Translations under genes and position numbers: made by a program
NCBI GenBank assembly: GCA_965249925.1
Contig: OZ252260.1
Coordinates: forward strand, 558,001-622,000
Length of the DNA stretch: 64,000 bases
Source of the DNA: Hoeflea_A sp965249925
GTDB taxonomy: Bacteria; Pseudomonadota; Alphaproteobacteria; Rhizobiales; Rhizobiaceae
Direction of reading: 5' to 3'
Notes under the pieces: model-generated
Databases searched by the model: none
What the model was told of the DNA's origin: nothing
What the model saw: only the letters and a program-made list of their open reading frames with translations
Shown here: in pieces, positions 1-8,398 of the stretch
How the letters are laid out: each line of letters opens with the position of its first letter
Position numbering within the stretch: position 1 is the first letter of the stretch

Positions 1-14
1 CGGGGAAGCCGCCG

Positions 15-767
15 TTGGACGAACTGCTGTGGGAAAACCTCCGCGCGCCGCAGTTGCGCGCGCTTGCTGGACAGGACGCCATCGTGCTGGTTCCCGTCGG
101 CTCGATGGAACAGCATGGACAGCATCTGCCGGTCGGTGTCGATGCGATGGTCGCCCGCGAGGTCTGCCTTCGCGCTGCCGCCCTGGTTCAAGACAGCCAT
201 CCTGTCGTCGTGGCGCCGACGGTTTGGACCGGCCTCGCCGAACACCACATGGCCTATGGCGGGACCTTCACGCTGGATTTCGATACGTTCCGTGCGTTCT
301 TGCGCAACATCTGCGGATCGCTGGTACGCCACAGCTTTCGTCGGATCTTTCTGCTCAATGGCCATGGCGGCAACATCGATGCGCTCAACACCATCGTGCA
401 AGAACTCACACTGGCGTTGGAGGTGCCGGTCTGCACCGCCACCTATTGCCGGCTGACCAGCGTCGCCAGGCGCTATGCCGACATCCTCGAGCGGCAGCGC
501 AACGTGCATCATGCCGGAGAGGCGGAAACCTCCATGCTCCTGGTGCTGGCGCCGCAACGCGTCGACAAGGCGTCGATCGCCGGCGCCCCGGACATTACCG
601 CCGATTGGCGCGATTCGGGCATATTCCGCTACCGCAGTTTTTCCGACGTGACCGAAGCCGGCTATCTGGGGGCGCCGGCCAGCGCCACCGCCGACAAGGG
701 CCATCGGCTGCTCGATGCGGCCGCCGAGGGTCTTGCCGACGTGCTGCTGAACGGTGGCCTCTGGTAG
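15..767 (+). CDS. creatininase family amidohydrolase
   Basis: Metal-dependent amidohydrolase of the creatininase/MftE family, which opens cyclic or amide C-N bonds (creatinine, formamides, mycofactocin precursor). Expected ligand motifs are present: E32/H34 and D43 in the MEQHGQHLPVGVD segment, H117 in NGHGGN, and the GEAETS segment at about 168-173. Length (250 aa) is normal for the family. The start used is a TTG at the window edge, so the true start may lie upstream. It ends 6 bp before the convergent photolyase gene. The substrate cannot be read from the sequence, and no creatine or formamide pathway gene is adjacent. Confidence 0.85.
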   Translation: MDELLWENLRAPQLRALAGQDAIVLVPVGSMEQHGQHLPVGVDAMVAREVCLRAAALVQDSHPVVVAPTVWTGLAEHHMAYGGTFTLDFDTFRAFLRNICGSLVRHSFRRIFLLNGHGGNIDALNTIVQELTLALEVPVCTATYCRLTSVARRYADILERQRNVHHAGEAETSMLLVLAPQRVDKASIAGAPDITADWRDSGIFRYRSFSDVTEAGYLGAPASATADKGHRLLDAAAEGLADVLLNGGLW

Positions 768-773
768 CCGCGG

Positions 774-2303
774 TCAGCGCAACCCTGCAAGAAACTGGGC
801 GGCGCTGTTGCGGTACTGCGCCCGACGATCGGCCTCCATGCGGTCCCAACTGCGGTAGATCTGGGCAAGCCGGGGATTGCCGCGCAAATGTGCCTCGTTG
901 CGGGCCAGAAAGTCCCAATACAGCGCATTGAAGGGACAGGCACCCTCGCCGGTCTTGCGTTTGACGTCGTAGCTGCAGCCGCCGCAGTAGTCGGACATCC
1001 TGTTGATGTAGTTGCCGCTCGCGGCATAGGGTTTCGAGGCCAGCAGGCCGCCGTCGGCAAATTGGCTCATGCCCAGCGTGTTGGGCAGCTCCACCCACTC
1101 AAAGGCGTCCGCGTAGACGGCCAGATACCATTCATGCACCTGCTTCGGATCGATCCCAGCGAGCAGTGCGAAATTGCCTGTCACCATCAGCCGCTGGATA
1201 TGGTGGGCGTACGCTTCGTCGAGCGTCTGCCGGATCGCCGCTGCCATACAGGCCATGTCGGTGTTCGCGGTCCAGTAGAAATCCGGAAGGTCCCGCTGCG
1301 CCGCGAAATAATTCTGCTCCCGATAGTCTGGCATTTTAAGCCAGTAGATGCCGCGCACATATTCCCGCCAGCCGATGATCTGCCGGATGAAGCCCTCGGC
1401 GGCGTTAAGTGGCGCACGGCCCTGGCGATAGGCGCGTTCCACCCTCCGGCAGACATCCAACGGATTGAGCAGGCCGGCATTGATGTAGGGTGAGATCACG
1501 GCGTGATAGAGAAACGGCTCACCGGCGACCATGGCATCCTGATAGTCGCCGAAGGAGGGCAGCAAACGGTCGACGAAATGATCGAGCACGGCCTGTGCCT
1601 GCTCGGCCGTGACGGCGAACCGGAACGGCTCCAGAGTGCCAATGTGATTATCGAAGCGATCGGCAACGAGGGCCAGGACCTCGCGGGTGATAGCGTCTGG
1701 CTCGAAGCGTTTGGGTGCCGGTACAGCCAGTCCGGAGCGCGGCGGCTTGCGGTTTTCGGCGTCGAAATTCCAGCGCCCGCCGGCCGGGTCGTCTCCGTCC
1801 ATCAGCAGGCCGGTACGGCGGCGCATGTCACGATAGAAGAACTCCATGCGCAACTGCTTGCGCCCTTCGGCCCAGCGTTCGAACTCGCCGTGCGAACACG
1901 CGAAGCGGTCGTCCTCCAGGATCTGCACCGGCAGGCCGAACCGTTTCGACCATTCGTCCATGGCCTGGCGCACCCGCCATTCCCCCGGCTCGGTGACGTG
2001 AAGCGCCGCCGGATCAAGGCGGCCAATGGCCCGCTCGACCTCGCCGGTAAACGAACCGGTGTTGTCCGGGTCATCATAGACCGTGTAGTCGACGCGCCAT
2101 CCGTCGCGCCGCAGCGCTTCGGCAAAGTGCCGCATGGCGGAAAACAGAAAGGCAATCTTCTTTTTGTGATGACCCACATAGGTCGCCTCCTCGGCCACCT
2201 CGGCGATCAGGATCCGGTCGCGCTCGGCATCGGCGGCCCGCAACGAGGCCAGATCCATGGACAGTTGGTCTCCGAGGACGACAATAAGATTGCGGGTAAC
2301 CAT
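774..2303 (-). CDS. Fe-S bacterial cryptochrome/photolyase (FeS-BCP, PhrB-like)
   Basis: Flavoprotein of the deoxyribodipyrimidine photolyase-related family, whose Agrobacterium PhrB member repairs (6-4) photoproducts. The N-terminal Rossmann region starts LIVVLGDQLS. The C-terminal half is the helical FAD domain. Four cysteines expected to hold a [4Fe-4S] cluster are present: one in DMACMAA and three in YCGGCSY...GACPF, with C-x2-C-x12-C spacing as I recall for PhrB. I chose the ATG at 2303, because the 17 codons upstream lack family similarity and the new N-terminus begins directly before the first beta strand. About 509 aa, normal length. Confidence 0.9.
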   Translation of the reverse strand: MVTRNLIVVLGDQLSMDLASLRAADAERDRILIAEVAEEATYVGHHKKKIAFLFSAMRHFAEALRRDGWRVDYTVYDDPDNTGSFTGEVERAIGRLDPAALHVTEPGEWRVRQAMDEWSKRFGLPVQILEDDRFACSHGEFERWAEGRKQLRMEFFYRDMRRRTGLLMDGDDPAGGRWNFDAENRKPPRSGLAVPAPKRFEPDAITREVLALVADRFDNHIGTLEPFRFAVTAEQAQAVLDHFVDRLLPSFGDYQDAMVAGEPFLYHAVISPYINAGLLNPLDVCRRVERAYRQGRAPLNAAEGFIRQIIGWREYVRGIYWLKMPDYREQNYFAAQRDLPDFYWTANTDMACMAAAIRQTLDEAYAHHIQRLMVTGNFALLAGIDPKQVHEWYLAVYADAFEWVELPNTLGMSQFADGGLLASKPYAASGNYINRMSDYCGGCSYDVKRKTGEGACPFNALYWDFLARNEAHLRGNPRLAQIYRSWDRMEADRRAQYRNSAAQFLAGLR

Positions 2304-2447
2304 GCGGATCACGTGCTCACAAGTTCGACTGAGCGCTAAGTAGAGGCGCGCCAAAGCGCTTCAATGCGCCGAATCGCGCAGACGATCGTTTTGACATCGC
2401 AGCGACGCCGTCTTGCCGGGGCGGTCCGCCGCACCATATGCGGCCGC

Positions 2448-3074
2448 ATGACCGAGCGCCCCGATTTTTCCGCCTCCATGACCGCCCCGGAGTTTCTCCG
2501 CTGGTATTGGCCCAAGGCCTCCCTGATGACCATCGCGAGATCGCTTGGCCTGCCGGCCGGCGGCTCCAAGGCGGAACTCAGGGCGGCCATCGCCCATGCG
2601 CTCGATCCGAAAACCCCGGCACCGGAACCCCGCAAGGCGGCATCAAAGACATCCGGGTTCAACTGGTCCCGGGAAATGCTGACCCTGGACACCGTCATTA
2701 CCGAAGATATCCGCTTCGGACCGAACCTGCGGCGGTTCATGACGGCACAAATCGGTCCCCGCTTTTCCTGTCACGGCGATTTCATGGAATGGGCGAGGAC
2801 CAATGCCGGCGCAACGTTGCGCGATGCCGTGGCCGAGTGGCATCGGCTGGAGGCACGCAAACAGGATCCGGATTTTCGCCGGGACATCGCGCCGCACAAC
2901 AACTATCTGCAGTATCTGCGCGATTTTCAGGACAACAACCCTGGTCGAACCCGGGCCGAGGCCAAGCGGTGCTGGGATGCCAAGAAACGCCGGCCCGCGC
3001 ACAACGGCCTGGTCGTCTACGAACCAGCCGATCTTGCGTATCTGGACAGCGAACGGCCATCGGAGGTCGACTAA
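2448..3074 (+). CDS. SAP domain-containing protein, DUF6434 family
   Basis: About 208 aa. The N-terminal part (about 8-50) has the look of a SAP-like helix-extension-helix, which can bind nucleic acids. The C-terminal part, with the conserved FNWSREMLTLDTVIT start and an RFSCHGDFMEWARTNAG segment, matches DUF6434 as I remember it. The start at ATG 2448 is preferred over an earlier in-frame start because the homologous region begins there. It is transcribed divergently from the photolyase gene. Function is unknown, and membership of a DNA-damage context is only inference from the neighbour. Confidence 0.75.
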   Translation: MTERPDFSASMTAPEFLRWYWPKASLMTIARSLGLPAGGSKAELRAAIAHALDPKTPAPEPRKAASKTSGFNWSREMLTLDTVITEDIRFGPNLRRFMTAQIGPRFSCHGDFMEWARTNAGATLRDAVAEWHRLEARKQDPDFRRDIAPHNNYLQYLRDFQDNNPGRTRAEAKRCWDAKKRRPAHNGLVVYEPADLAYLDSERPSEVD

Positions 3075-3228
3075 ACGCCTGATCTCGTTTCCTTTCATTG
3101 CCGGCTAAGCAAAAAGCCCGCTTCACTTTTGATCTGGCGCAATGCCGGAACGGGCTGCCCATGCGAAGCACCAGATGCTTGGCACCGATACCGTCTCTTC
3201 AATGGTGCAGCGGCCGGAGGGGAAGAAC

Positions 3229-4065
3229 ATGCGGCATGTGGATACGAAAGGGTCGTTTGTCACGCAGAAACTGGAGGTCGGCAAAAACGCCAACCACGAC
3301 GCGTCGCATCCGGTCAAGATCCACATCGAAAATGTCGATTTCTGGTACGGCCCCAAGCAGGCTCTGTTCGATATATCGCTCGACATCTTCGATCAGGAGG
3401 TGACCGCTTTGATCGGTCCGTCCGGCTGCGGCAAGTCGACCCTATTGCGCTGCCTCAACCGGACCAACGAAATCATCGCCGATACCCGTATGACGGGGCG
3501 CATCCTGCTCGATGGCGCCGACATCAACGCACCGGATGTCGATCCGCCGGTGTTGCGCAGCCGTTTCGGCTGGGTGGCGCAAAAACCCAATCCGTTTCCC
3601 CGCTCGGTCTATTACAACATCGCCTATGGCGCCCGGCTGCACGGGCTGGTTTCCAGCCGCGCCGACACCGATGCTCTGGTTGAACGCTGCCTGCGTCAGG
3701 CCGGCCTGTGGGACGAAGTCAAGGACCGGCTTCGTGAATCGGGCATGGAGCTTTCCGGCGGACAACAGCAGCGGCTGTGTGTCGCGCGTGCCATATCGAC
3801 CGAACCCGAAGTGTTGCTGATGGATGAGCCCGGATCGGCTCTCGACCCCGTGGCAACCGCTCACCTGGAAGAATTGATCGACCATTTGCGGCAGCATTAC
3901 TGCATCATCATCATCACCCACAACATGCAGGAAGCGGCGCGGATCTCCCAGCGCGCCGCCTTTTTCCATCTCGGCAAGCTGGTCGAACATGGGGACACGG
4001 AAGAAATCTTCATGCGACCCAAGACCCAGCTCTGCCACGACTACATCACCGGGCATTTCGGATAG
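3229..4065 (+). CDS. PstB-like phosphate ABC transporter ATP-binding protein (orphan)
   Basis: ATPase subunit resembling PstB, which energises high-affinity phosphate import. Walker A is GPSGCGKST, signature LSGGQQQR, Walker B LLMDEPGSALDP (PstB usually has T or C where this has G), and the PstB-typical QKPNPFP segment is present. The start at ATG 3229 follows a good Shine-Dalgarno (GGAGGGGAAG). There is no pstS, pstC, pstA or phoU nearby; the next gene encodes a small unknown protein. It may serve Pst permeases encoded elsewhere or have been recruited to another role. Confidence 0.85.
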   Translation: MRHVDTKGSFVTQKLEVGKNANHDASHPVKIHIENVDFWYGPKQALFDISLDIFDQEVTALIGPSGCGKSTLLRCLNRTNEIIADTRMTGRILLDGADINAPDVDPPVLRSRFGWVAQKPNPFPRSVYYNIAYGARLHGLVSSRADTDALVERCLRQAGLWDEVKDRLRESGMELSGGQQQRLCVARAISTEPEVLLMDEPGSALDPVATAHLEELIDHLRQHYCIIIITHNMQEAARISQRAAFFHLGKLVEHGDTEEIFMRPKTQLCHDYITGHFG

Positions 4066-4094
4066 CCTTGGCCCCGGCCCACCGGAGCGAGACC

Positions 4095-4370
4095 ATGCGC
4101 GAATATCAGGCGAAGATGATGAACACGGTCCACGGAGAAGTCGCCGGGTCGTACCCGTTCGAAGCTCCCGACGACCTGTTCGACATGAAACCGGATCAGA
4201 TCGTCCACCGCTTCTTCGAACATGTCGACAAGGACATCTTCCATCATCATGTGGACTACGAGATCAACGCCGCCTTCAAGAACAAGCATGGCGATGCCGT
4301 CACCGCCATGGGCTCGCTGCATCTCAAAGCGGACGGCCATTTGCCGTTCCTGTTGCTCATCTGCCGGTAA
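4095..4370 (+). CDS. conserved hypothetical protein (91 aa)
   Basis: I do not recognise the family. The protein is soluble, acidic, and rich in His/Asp in the middle (DKDIFHHHVDYEINAAF). It has no signal peptide or membrane segment. The start at ATG 4095 is preceded by GGAGCGAGACC. It lies 29 bp after the PstB-like gene on the same strand and is probably co-transcribed, so a role in the same transport or signalling function is possible but unproven. Confidence 0.6.
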   Translation: MREYQAKMMNTVHGEVAGSYPFEAPDDLFDMKPDQIVHRFFEHVDKDIFHHHVDYEINAAFKNKHGDAVTAMGSLHLKADGHLPFLLLICR

Positions 4371-4379
4371 AGCGGCTGG

Positions 4380-5144
4380 CTACAGGTCAAGTGCCTGATA
4401 GCGGTCGGCGAGATCCTGCATCGCCTGCCGGTAGGGTCCGGGACCGAAGCTTATGCGGGAAACGCCGAGTTCGGCGAGCGACGAGGCATTCGGCGAATCG
4501 TCCAGCATCATGATGTTCACCGGCAACTGCGCTGCGTCGCACAGTTCTCGGATCAGCTCCGGATCGACCAGGCCGGGCGCGAAAAACCCGCTGGCGCCGG
4601 CCTCGCGGTAAAGCCCGGCCCGGTCGATGGCCGCCGACAGCAGATCCGCATGCTTGGAGCGGTCGGGCTCACTGAGAAACAGGTCGGTGCGGGCATTGAT
4701 GAAGAACGGCACTTCGGCGGCATCGCCGGCGGCACGGATGGCGGCGATGCGACGCATCTGCAGTTCGGTTGGATGCAGCCCCTCGCCGCCGACGACCCGG
4801 TCTTCGAAATTGACGCCGATGGCACCCGTGGCGATGATGCACGCAGCGTTTTCGGTGACCTTTTCGGGTTCGACCGCATAGGCGCCTTCGAAGTCGACGC
4901 TCAACGGGATCTCCACCGTTTCGGCGATGCAGGTGACGATCATCTCGACCATCTCCAGCGGAATCTGCTCGCCATCCCGGTATCCATGCGCTGCGGCCAC
5001 CGACCAGCTGCCAGTGGCGACGGCCGGCGCCCCAGCCTTGGCCAGCGCCTTGGCGCCGCCGGCGTCCCAGATGTTGTAGAGCACGATCGGCTCACCTTTC
5101 TTATGCAGGGCAGCGAATGCGTGGGCCTTGTCCGTCTGGTTCAT
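4380..5144 (-). CDS. isocitrate lyase/phosphoenolpyruvate mutase family protein
   Basis: Predicted TIM-barrel enzyme of the PEP mutase/isocitrate lyase superfamily, in the branch close to oxaloacetate decarboxylase-like and 2,3-dimethylmalate lyase-like proteins (254 aa). The barrel motifs are visible: NIWDAGGAKAL at the start, VDFEGAY (metal-binding Asp), GVNFEDR, and FFINARTD. The catalytic CxxC loop of true isocitrate lyase (KKCGH) is absent, so isocitrate cleavage is unlikely. It overlaps the start-to-stop junction of ada (ATGA overlap) and is co-transcribed downstream of it. Substrate unknown. Confidence 0.85.
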   Translation of the reverse strand: MNQTDKAHAFAALHKKGEPIVLYNIWDAGGAKALAKAGAPAVATGSWSVAAAHGYRDGEQIPLEMVEMIVTCIAETVEIPLSVDFEGAYAVEPEKVTENAACIIATGAIGVNFEDRVVGGEGLHPTELQMRRIAAIRAAGDAAEVPFFINARTDLFLSEPDRSKHADLLSAAIDRAGLYREAGASGFFAPGLVDPELIRELCDAAQLPVNIMMLDDSPNASSLAELGVSRISFGPGPYRQAMQDLADRYQALDL

Positions 5145-6214
5145 GATGCCTCCATATTGCCGGTCTCGGCATAGTGCCGTTCCAGCTCAATCAATTTCTG
5201 TTTGCGCCACAGACCACCGCCATAGCCGGTAAGCGATCCGTCAGCCCCAATCACCCGGTGGCAGGGAATGGCGATGGCGATCTGGTTGGCACCGTTGGCC
5301 CGTGCCACGGCGCGCGTCGCCGACGGCCTGCCGATGGTATTCGCAATATCACCATAGCTGCGAGTCGCGCCAGCCGGAATGCGACGCAGAGCATCCCAGA
5401 CCGATCTCGTGAAGGCCGTGCCGTGCATCGTCAACGGAGTATCGAAGCGGGCACACCTGCCCCCGAAATATGCGTTGAGCTCGGTCTCGATCCAGTCGGT
5501 CGGTTCGAACCGGCCGATTCCCAGATCGCCGCGCACCGCTGTGCACAGACGGGCAAGCTCGGACGGCAGCGCCTTGCGGTCGACAAATTCCAGCAAATGC
5601 AGGCTCGAGCGGTCGCACACGGCGACCATCGCGCCCAGCGGCGTTGCGATCCAGTCGGCCTTGAGCCGTTCCCGACCGGTGAAATGGCCCGGCGACCGCC
5701 CGAGCAGGCGGGCGAAGGCGTCGCGAAAACCGCTGGCCGAGTCGAAGCCGGCATCGATCTGCGCGTCGATGACCCGGCCACCGTCCGCCAGCGTGACGAA
5801 GCCATTGCCGAGACGCGACAGGCGGGCCATTTCCAGGAAGGTCATGCCGAAGTAGCGCCGGAACTGGCGCCGCACCGTCGATGGATCCAGGCCGCGCAGC
5901 ACGATATCGGTCTCGCTCCAGCGGCGGTCAGGCTGCTCTTCGAGCGCCCGCAGCAGGGTTGCGACCATCGGATCGGTTTCACCCGCAGGCAGCAGCGGCC
6001 GACACCGTTTGCAGGCCCGGAATCCGGCTTCCAGACAGGCTGCCACACTGTCGAAAAACCGGCAATTGCGGCGCGCCGGTTTGCGCGCCGGACAGGTCAG
6101 CCGGCAGAACACGCCGGTCGAGGCAACGCCGACAAAGGCCCGCCCTTCATAGGCTGGATCACGGGCGATCAGCGCCGCATAGAGGATATCGTCGTCAGGC
6201 AGGTCGATAAGCAT
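5141..6214 (-). CDS. ada: bifunctional Ada: methylphosphotriester/O6-methylguanine repair and AraC-type activator
   Basis: Repairs alkylated DNA and, once methylated, activates the adaptive response. The N-terminal Zn/phosphotriester domain has C37, C41, C68 and C71 in the same spacing as E. coli Ada (FCRLTCPARK...ACKRCRP). An AraC-type HTH follows (about 85-175), then the methyltransferase domain with the active-site PCHRV motif near residue 315. 357 aa is full length. The PEP-mutase-family gene overlaps its stop, so alkylation damage probably induces both. Confidence 0.95.
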   Translation of the reverse strand: MLIDLPDDDILYAALIARDPAYEGRAFVGVASTGVFCRLTCPARKPARRNCRFFDSVAACLEAGFRACKRCRPLLPAGETDPMVATLLRALEEQPDRRWSETDIVLRGLDPSTVRRQFRRYFGMTFLEMARLSRLGNGFVTLADGGRVIDAQIDAGFDSASGFRDAFARLLGRSPGHFTGRERLKADWIATPLGAMVAVCDRSSLHLLEFVDRKALPSELARLCTAVRGDLGIGRFEPTDWIETELNAYFGGRCARFDTPLTMHGTAFTRSVWDALRRIPAGATRSYGDIANTIGRPSATRAVARANGANQIAIAIPCHRVIGADGSLTGYGGGLWRKQKLIELERHYAETGNMEAS

Positions 6215-6278
6215 GGAGACCGTCTATCACAGGATATGGGCTGCCACCGCCGCGGATCGGGCATGGAATTGCATCGCC

Positions 6279-6773
6279 TCAATCGGGCACGGTGAGCGAC
6301 AGGGTGCCTTGCACATAGGTGCTGCCGCCCTGGTCGATGGCATCGTAGCGGCGGCCCGCGAAGCTGCCTGTTCCGCTCACTGCCTCGAACCGTCCGCCGC
6401 CCGAGAACTCGGTGAATGCCGCCTCCACACGAACGCCATCCTGTTCGATCGCTTCCGCCGTGCCGTTGTAGGCCGCGCGCAGCGTCGATCCGTCGGCGAA
6501 GGTAAACAGGGCATATCCGTGAAAGGGTCCGGATCCATTGACCAGGTCGAACCAGCCCTCGTAGCGATGCACCGTTACGCCCTCCTCGGCAAAGACCGCC
6601 AGGCCGCGAAAGGCCGCGAATCCGACCCGATGCGCCTCGTTGTCGAGGACGCCGATCGAGTCGGAGGAGCGCACATGCATGACGGCCTCGTAATCCAGTT
6701 CCAGATCTTTTGCCGATGCCGCGCCGCTAAGCGCCAGCGCCGTCGCAACACCGATGGCAAGCCGTCCAATCAT
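6279..6773 (-). CDS. hypothetical exported protein
   Basis: The start at ATG 6773 gives a clean signal peptide (MIGRLAIGVATALALSGAAS, cleavage expected near ASA-KD) on a mature chain of about 140 aa. The mature part is rich in alternating beta-type segments and Gly, suggesting a small periplasmic beta-barrel, but I do not recognise a family with confidence. It lies 64 bp downstream of ada on the same strand and could be part of that transcript. The start upstream of it would put extra residues ahead of the signal peptide and is less likely. Confidence 0.6.
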   Translation of the reverse strand: MIGRLAIGVATALALSGAASAKDLELDYEAVMHVRSSDSIGVLDNEAHRVGFAAFRGLAVFAEEGVTVHRYEGWFDLVNGSGPFHGYALFTFADGSTLRAAYNGTAEAIEQDGVRVEAAFTEFSGGGRFEAVSGTGSFAGRRYDAIDQGGSTYVQGTLSLTVPD

Positions 6774-6906
6774 GTCTGAGTCACCTCTTGAAGCCGAAAG
6801 TTGCAAGCCGGAAGCGCCGCAAACCTACTTCGAGACCGTGCCGAATTGAAGCATGTCCCGACAAAAAACAACACCCGCGCCGTCGCGTTGCGCACCCCTG
6901 ACAGCC

Positions 6907-6929
6907 CTCCTGACATGTCCTGTCAGGAG
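6907..6929. promoter_or_regulatory. 9-bp perfect inverted repeat in a 321-bp intergenic region
   Basis: CTCCTGACA-tgtcc-TGTCAGGAG sits between the exported protein (transcribed left) and the first cyclase (transcribed right). A further copy of the half (CTGACAG) lies just before it. There is no T run on either side, so an operator is more likely than a terminator. The rest of 6774-7094 shows no gene that I can support. Confidence 0.4.
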
Positions 6930-7094
6930 CCGGTTTCAGGGCCTTGTAATTCGCTAACCGGTTGCCAAATTAAGGGAAGTCCTCGAATACCCGGCGCCCG
7001 CTTCGAGGACAAGAAAGAGGGAGCGGTGTGACAAACGTTCCTGTACAGCTCCAATTCTCTTTTGACAGCAACTTCAAATCAACAGGCGGCACCC

Positions 7095-8360
7095 ATGGCT
7101 GATGCAACTTTGATTTCCGGGATCGGCGAATGGCTGGTCGATCAGGCGCTGAGCGATCCAGACATCGTCGAGATGTTCGAATCGGTCTGCCACCAGCTCT
7201 ATGCCGCGGGTGTGCCGCTGGCACGGGCACGAGTGTCCTGGTCGACCCTGCACCCGCTGTTTCAGGCTGAGACCGCGCTATGGGAACGCGGCAACAAGCC
7301 TGAGTTCGAGCAGTTTCCGCACCAGAACGAACGCACCGAAGCTTATTTGAAGAGCCCAATGCATTTCATGTTCGAGCACGGTGTGTCGGCAATCCGTCGC
7401 CGCCTCGAGGGTCCCAACAAGCTGATCGATTTCCCGATTCTCGAGGACCTCCTGAATCAAGGAATGACCGACTACCTGACGATCACCACTGGATTCGAGG
7501 GCGAGGACGACATGCGCACCCGCAACATGCTGGGGGTCATCGTCGCCTGGGCTTCCGACCGGTCAGGTGGATTTTCCGACGAAGACATCGCCGCGCTGAA
7601 GAAGATCCAGCGCCGCTTCGCGGTGGCCTGCAAGACCGCCATTCAGGCGCGTATAGCCGGTAATATCGTGGAGACCTATCTCGGCCGCCAGGCTGGCCGC
7701 CAGGTGCTCGACGGCGCTATCAAGCGCGGTGACGGGCAGGAAACCCAGGCGCTTGTGTGGTTCTCCGATCTGCGGGATTCAACCGCGCTGGCCGATACCA
7801 TGGCACCGGATGCGTTCTTCAACCTGCTGAACGACTACTACGAGTGCACGGCCGGCTCTGCCATCGGCCATGGCGGCGAGGTCCTGGATTTCATCGGCGA
7901 TGGTGTGCTGGCGATCTTTCCCTACCGTACCGAGCGCGAGTTCGACGAGGCAGCAGCGGCGGCGACCGCGGCCCTGCGCGATGCCGAGGCGATGCGCGAT
8001 GAGATCAACGCGGAACGGCAGTCGAAGAATCTGGTCCCCATCCGCTTCGGGGTCGGCCTCAACACCGGCAAGGTGATGTTCGGCAATATCGGCGTCGAGC
8101 AGCGGCTGACCTTTTCGGTGATCGGCCCGACGGTCAACCAGGTGGAGCGCATCGAGGCAATGACCAAAGCGGTCGATTCCAATGCGCTGGTCACCCAGGA
8201 AATCGCCGCCAGAGAACCGGGTCAATGGGTGTCCACCGGCATGCACCGGCTCGTCGGCCTGTCGCAGGATATCGAGCTGTTTGCACCGAAGGCGGTTGAA
8301 CCGGTACGGTCGGTGACCGCGATGGAGAAGGACGACAAGACGTCGCGGCTTTTGAATTAG
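7095..8360 (+). CDS. class III adenylate/guanylate cyclase domain protein (first of tandem pair)
   Basis: About 421 aa. An N-terminal sensory-type region (about 1-205) is followed by a class III nucleotide cyclase catalytic domain. Metal-binding Asp residues are present in WFSDLRDST and FIGDGVLA, and the transition-state Asn/Arg pair is in GPTVNQVERIE. The base-recognition residues are unusual: the usual Lys before the FIGD segment is Asp (EVLDFIGD), and the usual Asp in the next strand is Thr (RLTFSVIG). The start at ATG 7095 aligns exactly with the start of the paralogue downstream (MADxTLISxIGEWLVDQ). Soluble; no membrane segment. Confidence 0.88.
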   Translation: MADATLISGIGEWLVDQALSDPDIVEMFESVCHQLYAAGVPLARARVSWSTLHPLFQAETALWERGNKPEFEQFPHQNERTEAYLKSPMHFMFEHGVSAIRRRLEGPNKLIDFPILEDLLNQGMTDYLTITTGFEGEDDMRTRNMLGVIVAWASDRSGGFSDEDIAALKKIQRRFAVACKTAIQARIAGNIVETYLGRQAGRQVLDGAIKRGDGQETQALVWFSDLRDSTALADTMAPDAFFNLLNDYYECTAGSAIGHGGEVLDFIGDGVLAIFPYRTEREFDEAAAAATAALRDAEAMRDEINAERQSKNLVPIRFGVGLNTGKVMFGNIGVEQRLTFSVIGPTVNQVERIEAMTKAVDSNALVTQEIAAREPGQWVSTGMHRLVGLSQDIELFAPKAVEPVRSVTAMEKDDKTSRLLN

Positions 8361-8398
8361 CATGGGATGCGATAGCCTGCTCCGGGGCACATAAAGAC

